Below, one piece after another: positions 44,952 to 53,902 of a stretch of DNA of 64,000 nucleotides. Under the pieces are notes generated by a model. That model had not been told where the DNA came from and searched no databases. It was given only the letters and a program-made list of their open reading frames with translations. Within the stretch, counting starts at the first letter, position 1. Every line of letters begins with the position of its first letter. Origin of the DNA: an uncultured Ignavibacteria bacterium. Its GTDB lineage: Bacteria; Bacteroidota; Ignavibacteria; SZUA-365. Where the stretch lies: positions 62,001 to 126,000 of the forward strand of contig CAJXVM010000005.1 of the NCBI GenBank assembly GCA_913061095.1. Reading direction: 5' to 3'. The position numbers and the translations under genes were made by a program.

Positions 44952-45890
44952 TTACCCAAGGTTTGTGCGGACGATCTGCTCTTCCGGGATGTGCAACGTT
45001 CCAATACCGCGTTCCGCGGCAATCGCCAGGTGACGGATCTGTGCCGGATCACCTGCACGGTTGTTCCACTCGGCCAGCCGCACGCCCGCGGCATCCACCG
45101 CGACCGGATCGATTCCTGCGATGATCGTATCCAGCTGTTCGGTCTGACCCGGTCCACCCGGTCCGTTGGTCAGCAGGACGTGGTGTGCGTCGAGAATGGT
45201 CAGCTGCGGACGAATGACGCCAGCGAGATCGGCCACGGCGGTGTGCAGATCGTAGTCTCCGTGGAACGAACTCCGGTCATGAATCAGACCCATGAGGTTT
45301 TTCAATCCCATGCTGATTGTGGTCCCACGATGGCTTTTTGCGGAAGGAAGATTGATGAACACATCGGCTTTACGCAGCAGGCGTGCCACGGCGATCTCCC
45401 GGAATTCGGAGGCTTTCGGGGCGGCAACGGTTTCAAAGTCACGTTCTTCGCCGAGCTGCTTGAAGGTGAGCTGCGGCATCGACCCGGCGAGCGCCGTCAT
45501 GCCGCTTTTCTCGAAGCAGCGCTCCGCGCCCCGCATGGGGAAGTCCGCGGCGATGATACGCTTCGCGCCGGCCTCTTCGCACATTGTCACGACGGCGCGG
45601 ATGACCTCAGGATGCGTGGTTGATCCCCACTCCGGTGGATTGGGGAAGGACACGTTGGGCTTGAGAAATACGATGTCGCCGGGACGGACGAAGGTGCCGA
45701 TCCCGCCCAGGGCATCAACGGCTGCGCGAACACCTGCGGCGATATCCGTTCCCTTGACCATCGACAGAGCCGGTTCGGTGAAGGCGTCCGATGTCGCTGC
45801 CGCACGCGCAGTGCCGAGTCCCGGCAGACGCATTGTCTGCAGTGCGGCCGCACCCAGCAGTCCGGTGAGAAAAAACTCTCTTCGCTTCAT
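44952..45890 (-). CDS. DUF362 domain protein with Tat-like signal
   Basis: A 312-aa protein with a twin-arginine-type leader (KRREFFLTGLLGAAAL) and a DUF362 domain (about 45-300): FVRPGDIVFLKPNVSFPNPPEWGSTTHPEVI, FINLPSAKSHRGTTISMGLKNLMGL and PQLTILDAHHVLLTNGPGGPG. DUF362 proteins are of unknown function, often linked to redox cofactors; this one lacks the ferredoxin-like Cys clusters found in some relatives. It overlaps the lipoprotein gene before it by ATGA and is followed after 8 bp by the giant propeller/barrel gene. Confidence 0.9.
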   Translation of the reverse strand: MKRREFFLTGLLGAAALQTMRLPGLGTARAAATSDAFTEPALSMVKGTDIAAGVRAAVDALGGIGTFVRPGDIVFLKPNVSFPNPPEWGSTTHPEVIRAVVTMCEEAGAKRIIAADFPMRGAERCFEKSGMTALAGSMPQLTFKQLGEERDFETVAAPKASEFREIAVARLLRKADVFINLPSAKSHRGTTISMGLKNLMGLIHDRSSFHGDYDLHTAVADLAGVIRPQLTILDAHHVLLTNGPGGPGQTEQLDTIIAGIDPVAVDAAGVRLAEWNNRAGDPAQIRHLAIAAERGIGTLHIPEEQIVRTNLG

Positions 45891-46522
45891 TGTATCCTTG
45901 CCGCGACATTGTTGGCGAATACCTCGAGCACTTCCTGTCCCTTATCCTCGCTCGTGATGATGCTGATCAGCACATAGTAACGGTCCTTGACGAACTTCAT
46001 CGTCCATGAGAAGAGATCTTTCCGTATCTGTGCTCTTGTCGCGGGGGGATTGGCGGGAGCGATGGGACTGGCAAATACGTTGTTGGGATCGTCAAATACT
46101 TCATCGGCATTTTCCGCAGTACCCTGATCGTACACCTGTATCTCGCAGACGACGCCGGACTGTGCATTGACCTTACCCGTATAACTCTGCATTGCCGCCT
46201 CCACGAAACCGTGGTTTGTGTACAGCTCGGAACCGCCGTTGATCTGTTCCTGCAGTTCGGAAGGATTGACGGCCTGCCAGCTCCCGCCGCTTCCGCCGCT
46301 TTGGGACCAGCCGCTGATTTCGTTGTCGCGCGGCATCAGGTCGGCGATAGTCACGATGTCGGGTTCGGTGCCTGAATCGGACTTGTCACACGCCGGCAGC
46401 ATACCGAGCATCGTCAGCGCGATGCCGGCCATCAGCAGTCTGCTCCACCGCTGCCGTGCACGGCTCCCTCGCGTCTCTATCGAGCTGCGGTTGTGATCAT
46501 TCGAAATGCATGATTCCATCAT
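45887..46522 (-). CDS. Lipoprotein resembling DUF6599-type proteins
   Basis: A 211-aa protein with an unusually long N-terminal region before the lipoprotein signal (MAGIALTMLGMLPACDKS). The mature part starts TIADLMPRDNEISGWSQSG and ends in a helix-strand pattern (YYVLISIITSEDKGQEVLEVFANNV). This 'LxP-xx-xxxGW' start is what I recall from DUF6599 proteins, which are often encoded beside DUF362 genes. GGAAGGA precedes the ATG. A shorter start nearer the signal cannot be excluded. Coupled by ATGA to the DUF362 gene. Confidence 0.75.
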   Translation of the reverse strand: MMESCISNDHNRSSIETRGSRARQRWSRLLMAGIALTMLGMLPACDKSDSGTEPDIVTIADLMPRDNEISGWSQSGGSGGSWQAVNPSELQEQINGGSELYTNHGFVEAAMQSYTGKVNAQSGVVCEIQVYDQGTAENADEVFDDPNNVFASPIAPANPPATRAQIRKDLFSWTMKFVKDRYYVLISIITSEDKGQEVLEVFANNVAARIQ

Positions 46523-46622
46523 ATTTGTCCTTCCGTTGTTTCATTCATTTCTCTGCATCCTTTTTTCTTCATCAGAACAAAGCCCGCGCCCGTCTCGACA
46601 TTCTTGCCGCGCTCCCAGCACA

Positions 46623-48227
46623 TCACCGTACGCGCAGCATCCTGATTTCCTGTGTCACACCCTCCGCAGCTGCCCGGGCAATGTACGTTCCTGCGGGCAG
46701 TGCCGATGCATCAAACTGGAAATAGTGCATTCCCTCCGGCATACTCCCGCTGCACAGTGTAGCCACGCGTGCGCCGGTCAGATCAAAGACTTCGAGTGAG
46801 AGCCGCGCGTCGCGCGGGAGTGAGACCGGCAATTCGGTCTCACCGGTAAACGGGTTGGGGTAGTTCTGCTCGAGCGTCCACGCAAGCGGATTGAACTGCA
46901 GCGTTACCTCAGTCGCGGCGGAATATTCGGTTGTGCCGTCACTGTCAATCTGGCGGAGACGATAGAACAGGCTGCGATGCCGCGAATGTGTTTCCCGGTC
47001 TCGGTCGGTGAAACGGTAGTCGCGCGTCGCACTGGTGCTTCCAGCTCCAGCCACGAAACCGATTTCCGTCCAGTCGTCCTGCCCGTTGGCACTGCGTTCG
47101 ATTGCGAAACCGTGATTGTTCGTTTCTCCCTCAGTGCGCCAGCGGAGCACGACGACGCCCTGCTCGAGTGCGGCGGTGTACAGCGCGAGAGACACCGGCA
47201 GCGCGACACTGATGATGTTCATCTTCTGTGGATCGGCGATACCGAGACTGAAGGGCGGGGCGGCGGCCTGGTCGATGTAGGTGCCGCTTTTTGCACTCAG
47301 TCCGTTGGCGCTGCGCAGGCTGTTGATCAGGATGCGTCCCTGCGCGTCGATGGCGACGGGATCCTGCGAGAGCAGGATTTTCTGCGGTGTCGCCTGGGGA
47401 TTGCCGCCCGGACCGCCGTTGTAAATGGCATAGAGCGCATCGAGGATAACAAGCCGCTGCTTTGACATCATGACGCTGCTTGCCATGATGTCCAGCACCG
47501 CATCCTTGTTGCAGTGAATGCCCAGCGATCCGCCCGGGTTCACTGTTCCCATATGGTTCTTGAATGACAGCGTCAGGTTCAGTCCGCCGCCGCAGTTGTG
47601 GTCTTTCAATACGGGCATGTTGATGAGATAGTCCGCTTCGTACAGGCTTTTGCTGTACGGACGGTCCTTGCCGTCGCAGTGAATGGTGTATCCCAGGTCC
47701 GGGAAGCTCGCATCCCTGACGAGATTGACATTGTGCCCGAAATACGATGTCGTGTAGCCCTTGTTCGAAAAGCTGTGCCGCTCGTATATCGTGATGTTCG
47801 AGGCGGGGAAGCCACCCAGCATGTCAGTCAGCCGGTTGATGACGGCCTTGACGAGTTCCTTGCGTGTGGGGACACTCCCGTTGATCAGGTTCGGCTTGAT
47901 GGCGATTTTTTTGCTTTTCGTCAGACCGGGGAACAATGACGCAAGCGCGGCCGCCGGCGATGTGTAAATGCCTGCCAGCTGCATGATGCCCTGATCGAAC
48001 ATCCCCTGTACATGTGTCTCATCCACATTATTGTATCCGAGCACCACGCTGGGGTGTTCCGCGATGACGATGCGTCCCGGATTGGGATACGCATATGTCT
48101 GCTCCGGCTCGGGAGTGGGAAGGGACGCTTTCGAGTGGGAAAGGAGCGGGGCAGGGAGGATGGATGCGCCGGCAAGTGCGGATCCGGCTTTCAGGAAAAA
48201 GCGGCGTGAGAGGGTCCGGCCGGACAT
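46623..48227 (-). CDS. DUF362 protein with Tat-type signal and T9SS sorting domain
   Basis: A 534-aa protein. The N-terminus has a Tat-type leader (SRRFFLKAGSALAGASIL). A DUF362 domain covers about 55-345 (IAIKPNLINGS, YLINMPVLKDHNCGGGLNLTLSFKNHMG, LVILDALYAIYNGGPGGNP). A fibronectin-like strand region follows (VVLRWRTEGETNNHGFAIERS), and a T9SS type A domain (LEQNYPNPFTGETELPVSLP) ends the protein. T9SS cargo is normally exported by Sec, so a folded, Tat-exported enzyme then passed through T9SS would be unusual. GAGGAGG precedes the ATG. Confidence 0.88.
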   Translation of the reverse strand: MSGRTLSRRFFLKAGSALAGASILPAPLLSHSKASLPTPEPEQTYAYPNPGRIVIAEHPSVVLGYNNVDETHVQGMFDQGIMQLAGIYTSPAAALASLFPGLTKSKKIAIKPNLINGSVPTRKELVKAVINRLTDMLGGFPASNITIYERHSFSNKGYTTSYFGHNVNLVRDASFPDLGYTIHCDGKDRPYSKSLYEADYLINMPVLKDHNCGGGLNLTLSFKNHMGTVNPGGSLGIHCNKDAVLDIMASSVMMSKQRLVILDALYAIYNGGPGGNPQATPQKILLSQDPVAIDAQGRILINSLRSANGLSAKSGTYIDQAAAPPFSLGIADPQKMNIISVALPVSLALYTAALEQGVVVLRWRTEGETNNHGFAIERSANGQDDWTEIGFVAGAGSTSATRDYRFTDRDRETHSRHRSLFYRLRQIDSDGTTEYSAATEVTLQFNPLAWTLEQNYPNPFTGETELPVSLPRDARLSLEVFDLTGARVATLCSGSMPEGMHYFQFDASALPAGTYIARAAAEGVTQEIRMLRVR

Positions 48228-48401
48228 GAGGCCTCCTCGGGATGATGACGCTACGGTGGATGTATCCCGCTCATCACGGGGCGACGGAGATTGCTGCAGG
48301 CAAAGTAGGAAACACCCGGCGTATTTTCAATATCCGGACCGTCAACTCCGAGTAAAAATCAGTGAATAACCCTCCGAATTGGCATCAGGATTGCGCTGTG
48401 C

Positions 48402-49535
48402 TCAGGATGGCTTCATGTGATGGCTGAACGTAATGTCTCGCTGATGCAGCCCATCCATCAAGGCATCGAATACCGGCTGTTCGGCACCGAGATACTCCGG
48501 TGGAGAAATCCCCGCGTGCCGGTAGCTGCCGTCGGCGACGAGACGGGCCGCCACGGCACAGGTGTATCCCGTTGTCCGCGCCATGGACGTGACCCCCTTT
48601 GCTCGGTCGTAGCGGTCGAGCAGATCAAAGGTGTGTGTCTCCTGCATACCGTCCTTCTCTCCCTTGATGATGACACGCATCACGGATAGATCTTCTTCTC
48701 CCTCCACCATCTGCCATGCAGGAAACAGCAATCGCGCTGTCAGGTCGAGCGGTGCGACGGAGACACCGTCCACGTCAATTTCTTTTTTATCGAAGAAGCC
48801 CGTGTCACGGAACACTTTCATCAGCGCCGCGTGGCCGGGATAGCGCATGGTTTTTTCCTTCATGTTCGGCGCATCCATGGTGACCGCAAGGGTGCGCAGT
48901 CCGTCGGTGTTGAATGCTTCAAGTGTACCGACATCGGGGAAGGTGATTTCCTCGATGTCGCTGAGTGCCGGACGCACGATTTCCTCGCCCCGTTCGATGT
49001 AGCGAGCGGGACGCGTGTATTCCTCGATGACGTCGATGGGAGAAAACACGGCACCGTATTCATAGGGCTTCTTGCGCGCGACGGGCAGTCCGCCGACATA
49101 ACAGAGGAAGCGCTCGATGCGGTCCATGTCGGCGTTCATGCGTCCCATGAGCACGTTTCCCAGTCCGGGTGCCAGGCCGCAGTCCATCACGGCCGTCACG
49201 TCTTGTTCCTTTGCGAGATCGTCGAGTGTGAAAGGATCCTCCGGGAAGAATGAAATGTCCACGACATTTTTCCCCGCTTCGATCACGTGCCGCAGGGTTT
49301 CATATCCCATGAATCCCGGTACCGCGCCGATCACCAGTTCCGCATCGCGTATGACATCTGCAAGCAGCTCGGGATCGGCGAGATCCGCCTGTCGGGTTTC
49401 CATGTTCGGTGCGGTGCAGCGCCGCAGCGCGGCCTCGTCGCGGTCGGCAACGGTGACGCGGAATGCGCTTTCGTGGGAGAGGTCGTGCGCGATGGCGGAA
49501 CCGATGAGTCCGCCGCCGAGGACGGTGATGTTCAT
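48402..49535 (-). CDS. Saccharopine dehydrogenase-like oxidoreductase
   Basis: A 377-aa protein with an N-terminal NAD(P) fold (VLGGGLIGSAIAHDLS, VTVADRDEAALRR, DAELVIGAVPGFMG). The saccharopine-dehydrogenase/lysine-6-dehydrogenase C-terminal domain has MDCGLAPGLGNVLMGRM, MRYPGHAALMKVFRD and TTGYTCAVAARLVADG. It probably acts on an amino acid in the cytosol; lysine 6-dehydrogenase or a carboxynorspermidine-type role are both possible. GGAG lies just before the ATG. The next gene upstream ends 12 bp before its start, so co-transcription with the YCF48-like gene is possible. Confidence 0.87.
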   Translation of the reverse strand: MNITVLGGGLIGSAIAHDLSHESAFRVTVADRDEAALRRCTAPNMETRQADLADPELLADVIRDAELVIGAVPGFMGYETLRHVIEAGKNVVDISFFPEDPFTLDDLAKEQDVTAVMDCGLAPGLGNVLMGRMNADMDRIERFLCYVGGLPVARKKPYEYGAVFSPIDVIEEYTRPARYIERGEEIVRPALSDIEEITFPDVGTLEAFNTDGLRTLAVTMDAPNMKEKTMRYPGHAALMKVFRDTGFFDKKEIDVDGVSVAPLDLTARLLFPAWQMVEGEEDLSVMRVIIKGEKDGMQETHTFDLLDRYDRAKGVTSMARTTGYTCAVAARLVADGSYRHAGISPPEYLGAEQPVFDALMDGLHQRDITFSHHMKPS

Positions 49536-49547
49536 GTGTTCTCCGGA

Positions 49548-50528
49548 TTATTCATTCACCTGCTCTTCAGCACCGGGAGCAAGGGTGGGGGGATAGACTT
49601 CCGAAAGGCGATAGATTGCACCGGCAGCCCCAACGGCGACGGCGGTATTGTTGGGAAGAAACGTGATTGCGTGCAGGGAAGCGGCGGCAGTCAGATCGTG
49701 CAGACGCCAGCTCATATTTCCTTCAGCAGCGTGGACGACAGCGCCACGGTCACCCACTGCCCAGCCGCGGCCACGGGTGTCGAAGGTGAGGTCGACGTAG
49801 TCGGTCCTGTACGCGTCGATCTCCGACCATGTGATACCACCATCCATGCTTCGCATGACCAGTCCGTGATATCCTGCCATCCAGCATTCCTCAGCCGATC
49901 GCGCATGCAGGGCGGTCACTGCCGTGAAAAAATCGACGGGGATTTTCTCCCAGGTCTCGCCGGCATCAGTCGTGCGGAGAAGCAAACGCTGTACGGATGA
50001 TGCCCAGCCGTGTCGCGCATCTGCGAATGAAATGGCATCGAGCATGCGGTCGGTTCCGCTGTTCAGTGATTGCCAGGTCAGTCCGTGGTCTGTGGATTTG
50101 AGTATCGTCCCATCCTCGCCAGAAAGCCAGACGGTGGAACCCACGACCGCCATGCCGGGAAGTGTGGCCTCGGTGCCGAGGGCAATGCTTTCCCAGTTCT
50201 CGCCGGCGTCGGTGGTGCGAAAACATGTGCCGTAGAAACCAGACGCGATGCCCGTACTGTCATCGAAGAAATGAACATTGCGGAAAGCGAGCTGCCGTGC
50301 CGACAGCTGCTGCGACCAGCTGCTGCCGCCGTCGGTGGTGCGGAGAATCACGCCATAATCGCCCACGGCATATCCCCGCAGACTGTCGGTGAACGTCACA
50401 TCCCACAGGGTGAACGTCGAACGGTGTTCGACGCGCTCCCAGCTCCCGAGCGTCTGTGCCGGTGCGTGAAATCCGAAGAAGATGGTGATGACCACGCTGA
50501 GAAAAGCCGTTGTGCGGAAGATGTTCAT
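49548..50528 (-). CDS. Exported YCF48/BNR-like beta-propeller
   Basis: A 326-aa protein with a signal peptide (FLSVVITIFFGFHAPAQ). Seven blades of the 'photosystem II stability/assembly factor-like' type follow, with repeats such as YAVGDYGVILRTTDGGSSWSQ, TAGENW-type turns and GWAVGDRGAVVHAAEGNMSW. There is no T9SS tail. Proteins of this kind in non-photosynthetic bacteria are of unknown role and sit in the envelope. The ATG at 50528 gives a clean signal peptide; ATGs 8 and 17 codons upstream are possible. Confidence 0.83.
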   Translation of the reverse strand: MNIFRTTAFLSVVITIFFGFHAPAQTLGSWERVEHRSTFTLWDVTFTDSLRGYAVGDYGVILRTTDGGSSWSQQLSARQLAFRNVHFFDDSTGIASGFYGTCFRTTDAGENWESIALGTEATLPGMAVVGSTVWLSGEDGTILKSTDHGLTWQSLNSGTDRMLDAISFADARHGWASSVQRLLLRTTDAGETWEKIPVDFFTAVTALHARSAEECWMAGYHGLVMRSMDGGITWSEIDAYRTDYVDLTFDTRGRGWAVGDRGAVVHAAEGNMSWRLHDLTAAASLHAITFLPNNTAVAVGAAGAIYRLSEVYPPTLAPGAEEQVNE

Positions 50529-50602
50529 GGCTGCGATACTGCACGTCTGCATATGATAGGGAAGGGATGCCTGCGGCATTGCTTCTCAAATTACTGCATC
50601 AA

Positions 50603-50625
50603 CAGGCGGGAAAGCAAACCGCCTG
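50603..50625 (-). terminator. Hairpin after the methyltransferase gene
   Basis: CAGGCGG (50603-50609) pairs with CCGCCTG (50619-50625) around a 9-nt loop, 20 bp past the stop of the minus-strand methyltransferase gene. No good T-run follows, so this is a weak call. Confidence 0.35.
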
Positions 50626-50644
50626 GTGCGGTGAAGCGATTCGT

Positions 50645-51241
50645 TCAGTGCCTGCGCATCAGGAGCCGGATGACTTCGGCGTCACCGGTGTGATAGGGTC
50701 CCTCATGCACAGGGGCCGTTCCGGCATACCGATGAATGATCTCCATGCCGGTAAAGTCGGCGAGAAGATCATCGAGATCGTACAGCATCTCGGGTGTGCG
50801 CGGTCCGCCCGTGTCGCGCTCGAGCTGTTCGATGGAGAACGCTTCGAGTATGAGCATACCCCCGGATTTCAGGCTGCGCATGACGGATGCGTGGACGGCG
50901 TGTCGCAGTGGAACGGGGAGATGTACGAAGATGAGCGCGGCGGCATCAAAGTGCTCGGCGGGAGGAATGTATTCAGCGAGATCGGCGACATCGTAATGGA
51001 TGGTGACATCCTGCTCTGCCGCAAGTGCCAGTGCTTTCTGTCTGCCTGCTTCGCTGAAATCCACCCCGTGCACTTCCCATCCCCGCAGGGCCGCATGCAC
51101 AGCATTGCGTCCCTCACCCTCACCGGGCAGAAAGAGTTTTCCCGGATTCAGATGCTCGAGTGACTGGCGCAGGAAGGTATTGGCTTCGGTGCCGTAGGCA
51201 TATTGTGTTTCGCTGTATCGCTGATTCCAGAAATCCTTCAT
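50645..51241 (-). CDS. Small class I SAM-dependent methyltransferase
   Basis: A 198-aa protein of the TehB/thiopurine-methyltransferase-like class. It has FWNQRYSETQYAYG at the N-terminus, a SAM loop LPGEGEGRNAVHAALRGW, the acidic end of strand 2 (VHGVDFSEAG) and ALIFVHLPVPLR after the fourth strand. Substrate unknown; relatives methylate small thiols, tellurite or polyketides. It is divergent from the SpoIIE-type phosphatase (130-bp gap). Confidence 0.88.
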   Translation of the reverse strand: MKDFWNQRYSETQYAYGTEANTFLRQSLEHLNPGKLFLPGEGEGRNAVHAALRGWEVHGVDFSEAGRQKALALAAEQDVTIHYDVADLAEYIPPAEHFDAAALIFVHLPVPLRHAVHASVMRSLKSGGMLILEAFSIEQLERDTGGPRTPEMLYDLDDLLADFTGMEIIHRYAGTAPVHEGPYHTGDAEVIRLLMRRH

Positions 51242-51371
51242 AACCGACCGGTGCTGTGATTCAGGCAGTACAACTCCGCAAATTCTTCGACGGTTCCCGC
51301 AGGATGTCTGTTACGAATCCGCCTCTGATTTTGTATGTTGCGCTATTATTCTGTGATCCGATGCTCCGGGT

Positions 51372-53900
51372 ATGAAGCGTCCACTGATCGAATCCCGCGC
51401 CATTTATGTGATCCTGCTCATCGCGGGTGGCGTCGTGCTGTTTCTGGCGCTCGTACAGTTGCCGGTGAGTATTTTCATCCAGTATTCGCGTCCCAGTCTG
51501 CCCTGGTTCCCGGTGGAGTTTGTTCCCGAGGGTATCCGTGTTGTTCCTGTCATTTCGCGTGACAACAAGCCGGTTGGAGACTTCGAGGCCAGTGACATCC
51601 TGACCGAGATCAATGGGGTGCAGTTGGACTCTGCACATCGTGACAACGGGGCATGGGATCAGATGGTCGCTGGTTTTCGTATCGGTGACACCCTGCAGGT
51701 ACGACTGCTGCGCGGGGAGCGTGAGGTGGCGTTTTCACTGATTCTCGATCAATCGATCAGCGAGATCCGCGGAAAAGAGATATCCATGATCTCGCTGATC
51801 ATTCAGAATATTTCTCCGGTGATCATGCTGCTGGTGGGCTACGTCGTGCTTGTCCGTCGACCGCGCCGAAGAGCGTCAGTCCTTTTCTTCTCCACGCTCT
51901 TCTGCTACGCACTGTACTTACTGGTCGCGGTGCAGGTCGCGATGTACATGCCGTGGTGGTCCCTGCTCGGAGAGGCACGGGCGGTGATCAGTGAACTCGC
52001 GTTCATGCTTTTCCTTCCGCTGCTGCTGCATTTCCTGCTCGTATTTCCGAATGAATGGTTCATGCGCGGCCACCGGCGATGGCGTATGCTGCTGGTGTAT
52101 GGTCCTTTTATTGCGGTGTCTGCTTCCGTGTACATCCTTCTCTACCATCTCCAGCTGCCCATTGTCAGGACCATGGCGACGATTGCCGATGCGGCGTACA
52201 TCCTGGCGCCGTTCGTCGGCCTGTGGATACTGCGCGTGTCATACCGGCACACGCGCACGCCGATTCATCGCCGTCTTCTGAATGTGATCGCAACCGGAAT
52301 GCTGTTTTTCAGCATCGGGTTTTTCGTGACCATCCTGGTCAACCATCTCTATGTCTATCATGACTATCTCATCCCCGCCGCAATTTCCATCCGTCTGGGT
52401 GCACTGCTCCTGATCACGCTCTCCCTGCCGCTGACGTTCGGATACGCACTGCTGCGATACGGATTTCTCGACATCCAGGTCATCTTCCGGCGTACCACGC
52501 TCTATGTCATCCTCTCCGCATTCATCATTCTGGTGTTCATTCTGCTCGACATCTCCCTTGCGTCGCTGTTCGATTCGTTCACGACGACGGATGTTCTGCT
52601 GGTCGCCATCATCGTCACGGTGGTTGTGGCCATATTCGTCGGCATCGGCAAGGATCAAATCCAGCAGTATCTTGACCGCCGCCTGTTTCGTGAGGAATGG
52701 GAGATGCGCGAACTCATGCAGGGGCTGTCACGCAGCATGCTGAACATGCTCGAACATGTGCAGATCCTGCAGGCCCTGAGCAGCCATGTGCCCGAAATTC
52801 TTGACGTGGAGTATGCAGCTGTCGTCGCGCTGCGCGAAGATGGAAGATCCAGTCTCCTGGCGGGATCCACCCTTCAGGAGGATGTGGTTGATCTTCTTCT
52901 CCGGGAGCCTGGCCTGTTCCCACGACTCCGGGAGGGTGAAGTGATCGACACGCACTCCCTGCCGGGGGGGAGTCAGCTGCACGGACTGAATGCCATTGTC
53001 GGGATCGCGGAGCAGGACGGGGAGTATATCTGCCTTATGCTGGGTACGAAACGCAGCGGCCGCAGCCTGAGTGCCGAAGAGTTGACCGCGCTTCGCGGGA
53101 TTGCGGAGCATGCCATGCTCGGCTGGCGGAACGCTTCGCTTTCCGAGCAGCTCCGCGAACAGGAGCGGATGAAACATGAGGTGCAGATAGCGAAGCAGAT
53201 TCAGACGGCGATGATGCCCGCGGGCACGCCATCGAGTCCGGTATTCGATATCGCCGCAGTGTCGGTGCCCGCGCGGGAAGTGGGCGGCGATTTCTACGAT
53301 TTTATGCGGCTCGAGAACGGCCGGCTCGGCGTCGTGGTCGGGGATGTTTCAGACAAGGGTGTTTCCGCTGCCATGATCATGTCGTCGACGATCAGCACAC
53401 TGCGTTTTGCCGCGGAACGTTTTGACTCTCCCCGTGATATCCTTGCCGTCGCGAATCGCCGGCTGTTTCAGGATACATTCCGGCAGATGTTTTCCGCCGT
53501 ATGCATGGCGGTGCTCGATGAGGCGCGACTGCATATGACGTTCACGAATGCGGGACTCCCCAAGCCACTGCTGCTCCGCGGTGGGGAGTCTTTCCTGATC
53601 GAATGGTCTGATGACGGGACGCATTTTCCGCTGGGCATGGTGGAGGAGACGGTGTATCATGAGGAGGAACTGCCGTTGCAGCGCGGCGACGTACTGGTGT
53701 TTTACAGCGACGGCGTGACGGAAAGCGTGGACAGCAGCGGCGAGGAATTTGGTATACGCCGGCTGCGCGACAGCGTTCGCTCCGCTTCGGCGGATTCGTC
53801 GCACGTACTCCTCGAGCACATCATCTCCGATGTGCAGCACCACCGCGGCGACACCGCGCTGTTCGACGATCTGACCCTCCTGGTGTTGCGCGTGCGGTGA
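51372..53900 (+). CDS. Membrane PDZ-7TM-GAF-SpoIIE (PP2C-type) phosphatase
   Basis: The 842-aa protein has TM1 (about 10-34), an extracytoplasmic PDZ-like region (about 45-130; GVQLDSAHRDNGAWDQMV, IGDTLQVRLLRGEREV) and seven to eight further helices (about 140-420). A GAF-like domain covers about 450-600 and a coiled linker follows. The C-terminal SpoIIE/RsbU serine phosphatase has the metal sites VGGDFYDF, VVGDVSDKGVSAAM and DVLVFYSDGVTESVDS. Family members dephosphorylate anti-anti-sigma proteins in partner-switching control. No STAS or RsbW gene is adjacent. Its stop is 2 bp from the convergent glycosyltransferase stop. Confidence 0.92.
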   Translation: MKRPLIESRAIYVILLIAGGVVLFLALVQLPVSIFIQYSRPSLPWFPVEFVPEGIRVVPVISRDNKPVGDFEASDILTEINGVQLDSAHRDNGAWDQMVAGFRIGDTLQVRLLRGEREVAFSLILDQSISEIRGKEISMISLIIQNISPVIMLLVGYVVLVRRPRRRASVLFFSTLFCYALYLLVAVQVAMYMPWWSLLGEARAVISELAFMLFLPLLLHFLLVFPNEWFMRGHRRWRMLLVYGPFIAVSASVYILLYHLQLPIVRTMATIADAAYILAPFVGLWILRVSYRHTRTPIHRRLLNVIATGMLFFSIGFFVTILVNHLYVYHDYLIPAAISIRLGALLLITLSLPLTFGYALLRYGFLDIQVIFRRTTLYVILSAFIILVFILLDISLASLFDSFTTTDVLLVAIIVTVVVAIFVGIGKDQIQQYLDRRLFREEWEMRELMQGLSRSMLNMLEHVQILQALSSHVPEILDVEYAAVVALREDGRSSLLAGSTLQEDVVDLLLREPGLFPRLREGEVIDTHSLPGGSQLHGLNAIVGIAEQDGEYICLMLGTKRSGRSLSAEELTALRGIAEHAMLGWRNASLSEQLREQERMKHEVQIAKQIQTAMMPAGTPSSPVFDIAAVSVPAREVGGDFYDFMRLENGRLGVVVGDVSDKGVSAAMIMSSTISTLRFAAERFDSPRDILAVANRRLFQDTFRQMFSAVCMAVLDEARLHMTFTNAGLPKPLLLRGGESFLIEWSDDGTHFPLGMVEETVYHEEELPLQRGDVLVFYSDGVTESVDSSGEEFGIRRLRDSVRSASADSSHVLLEHIISDVQHHRGDTALFDDLTLLVLRVR

Positions 53901-53902
53901 GG

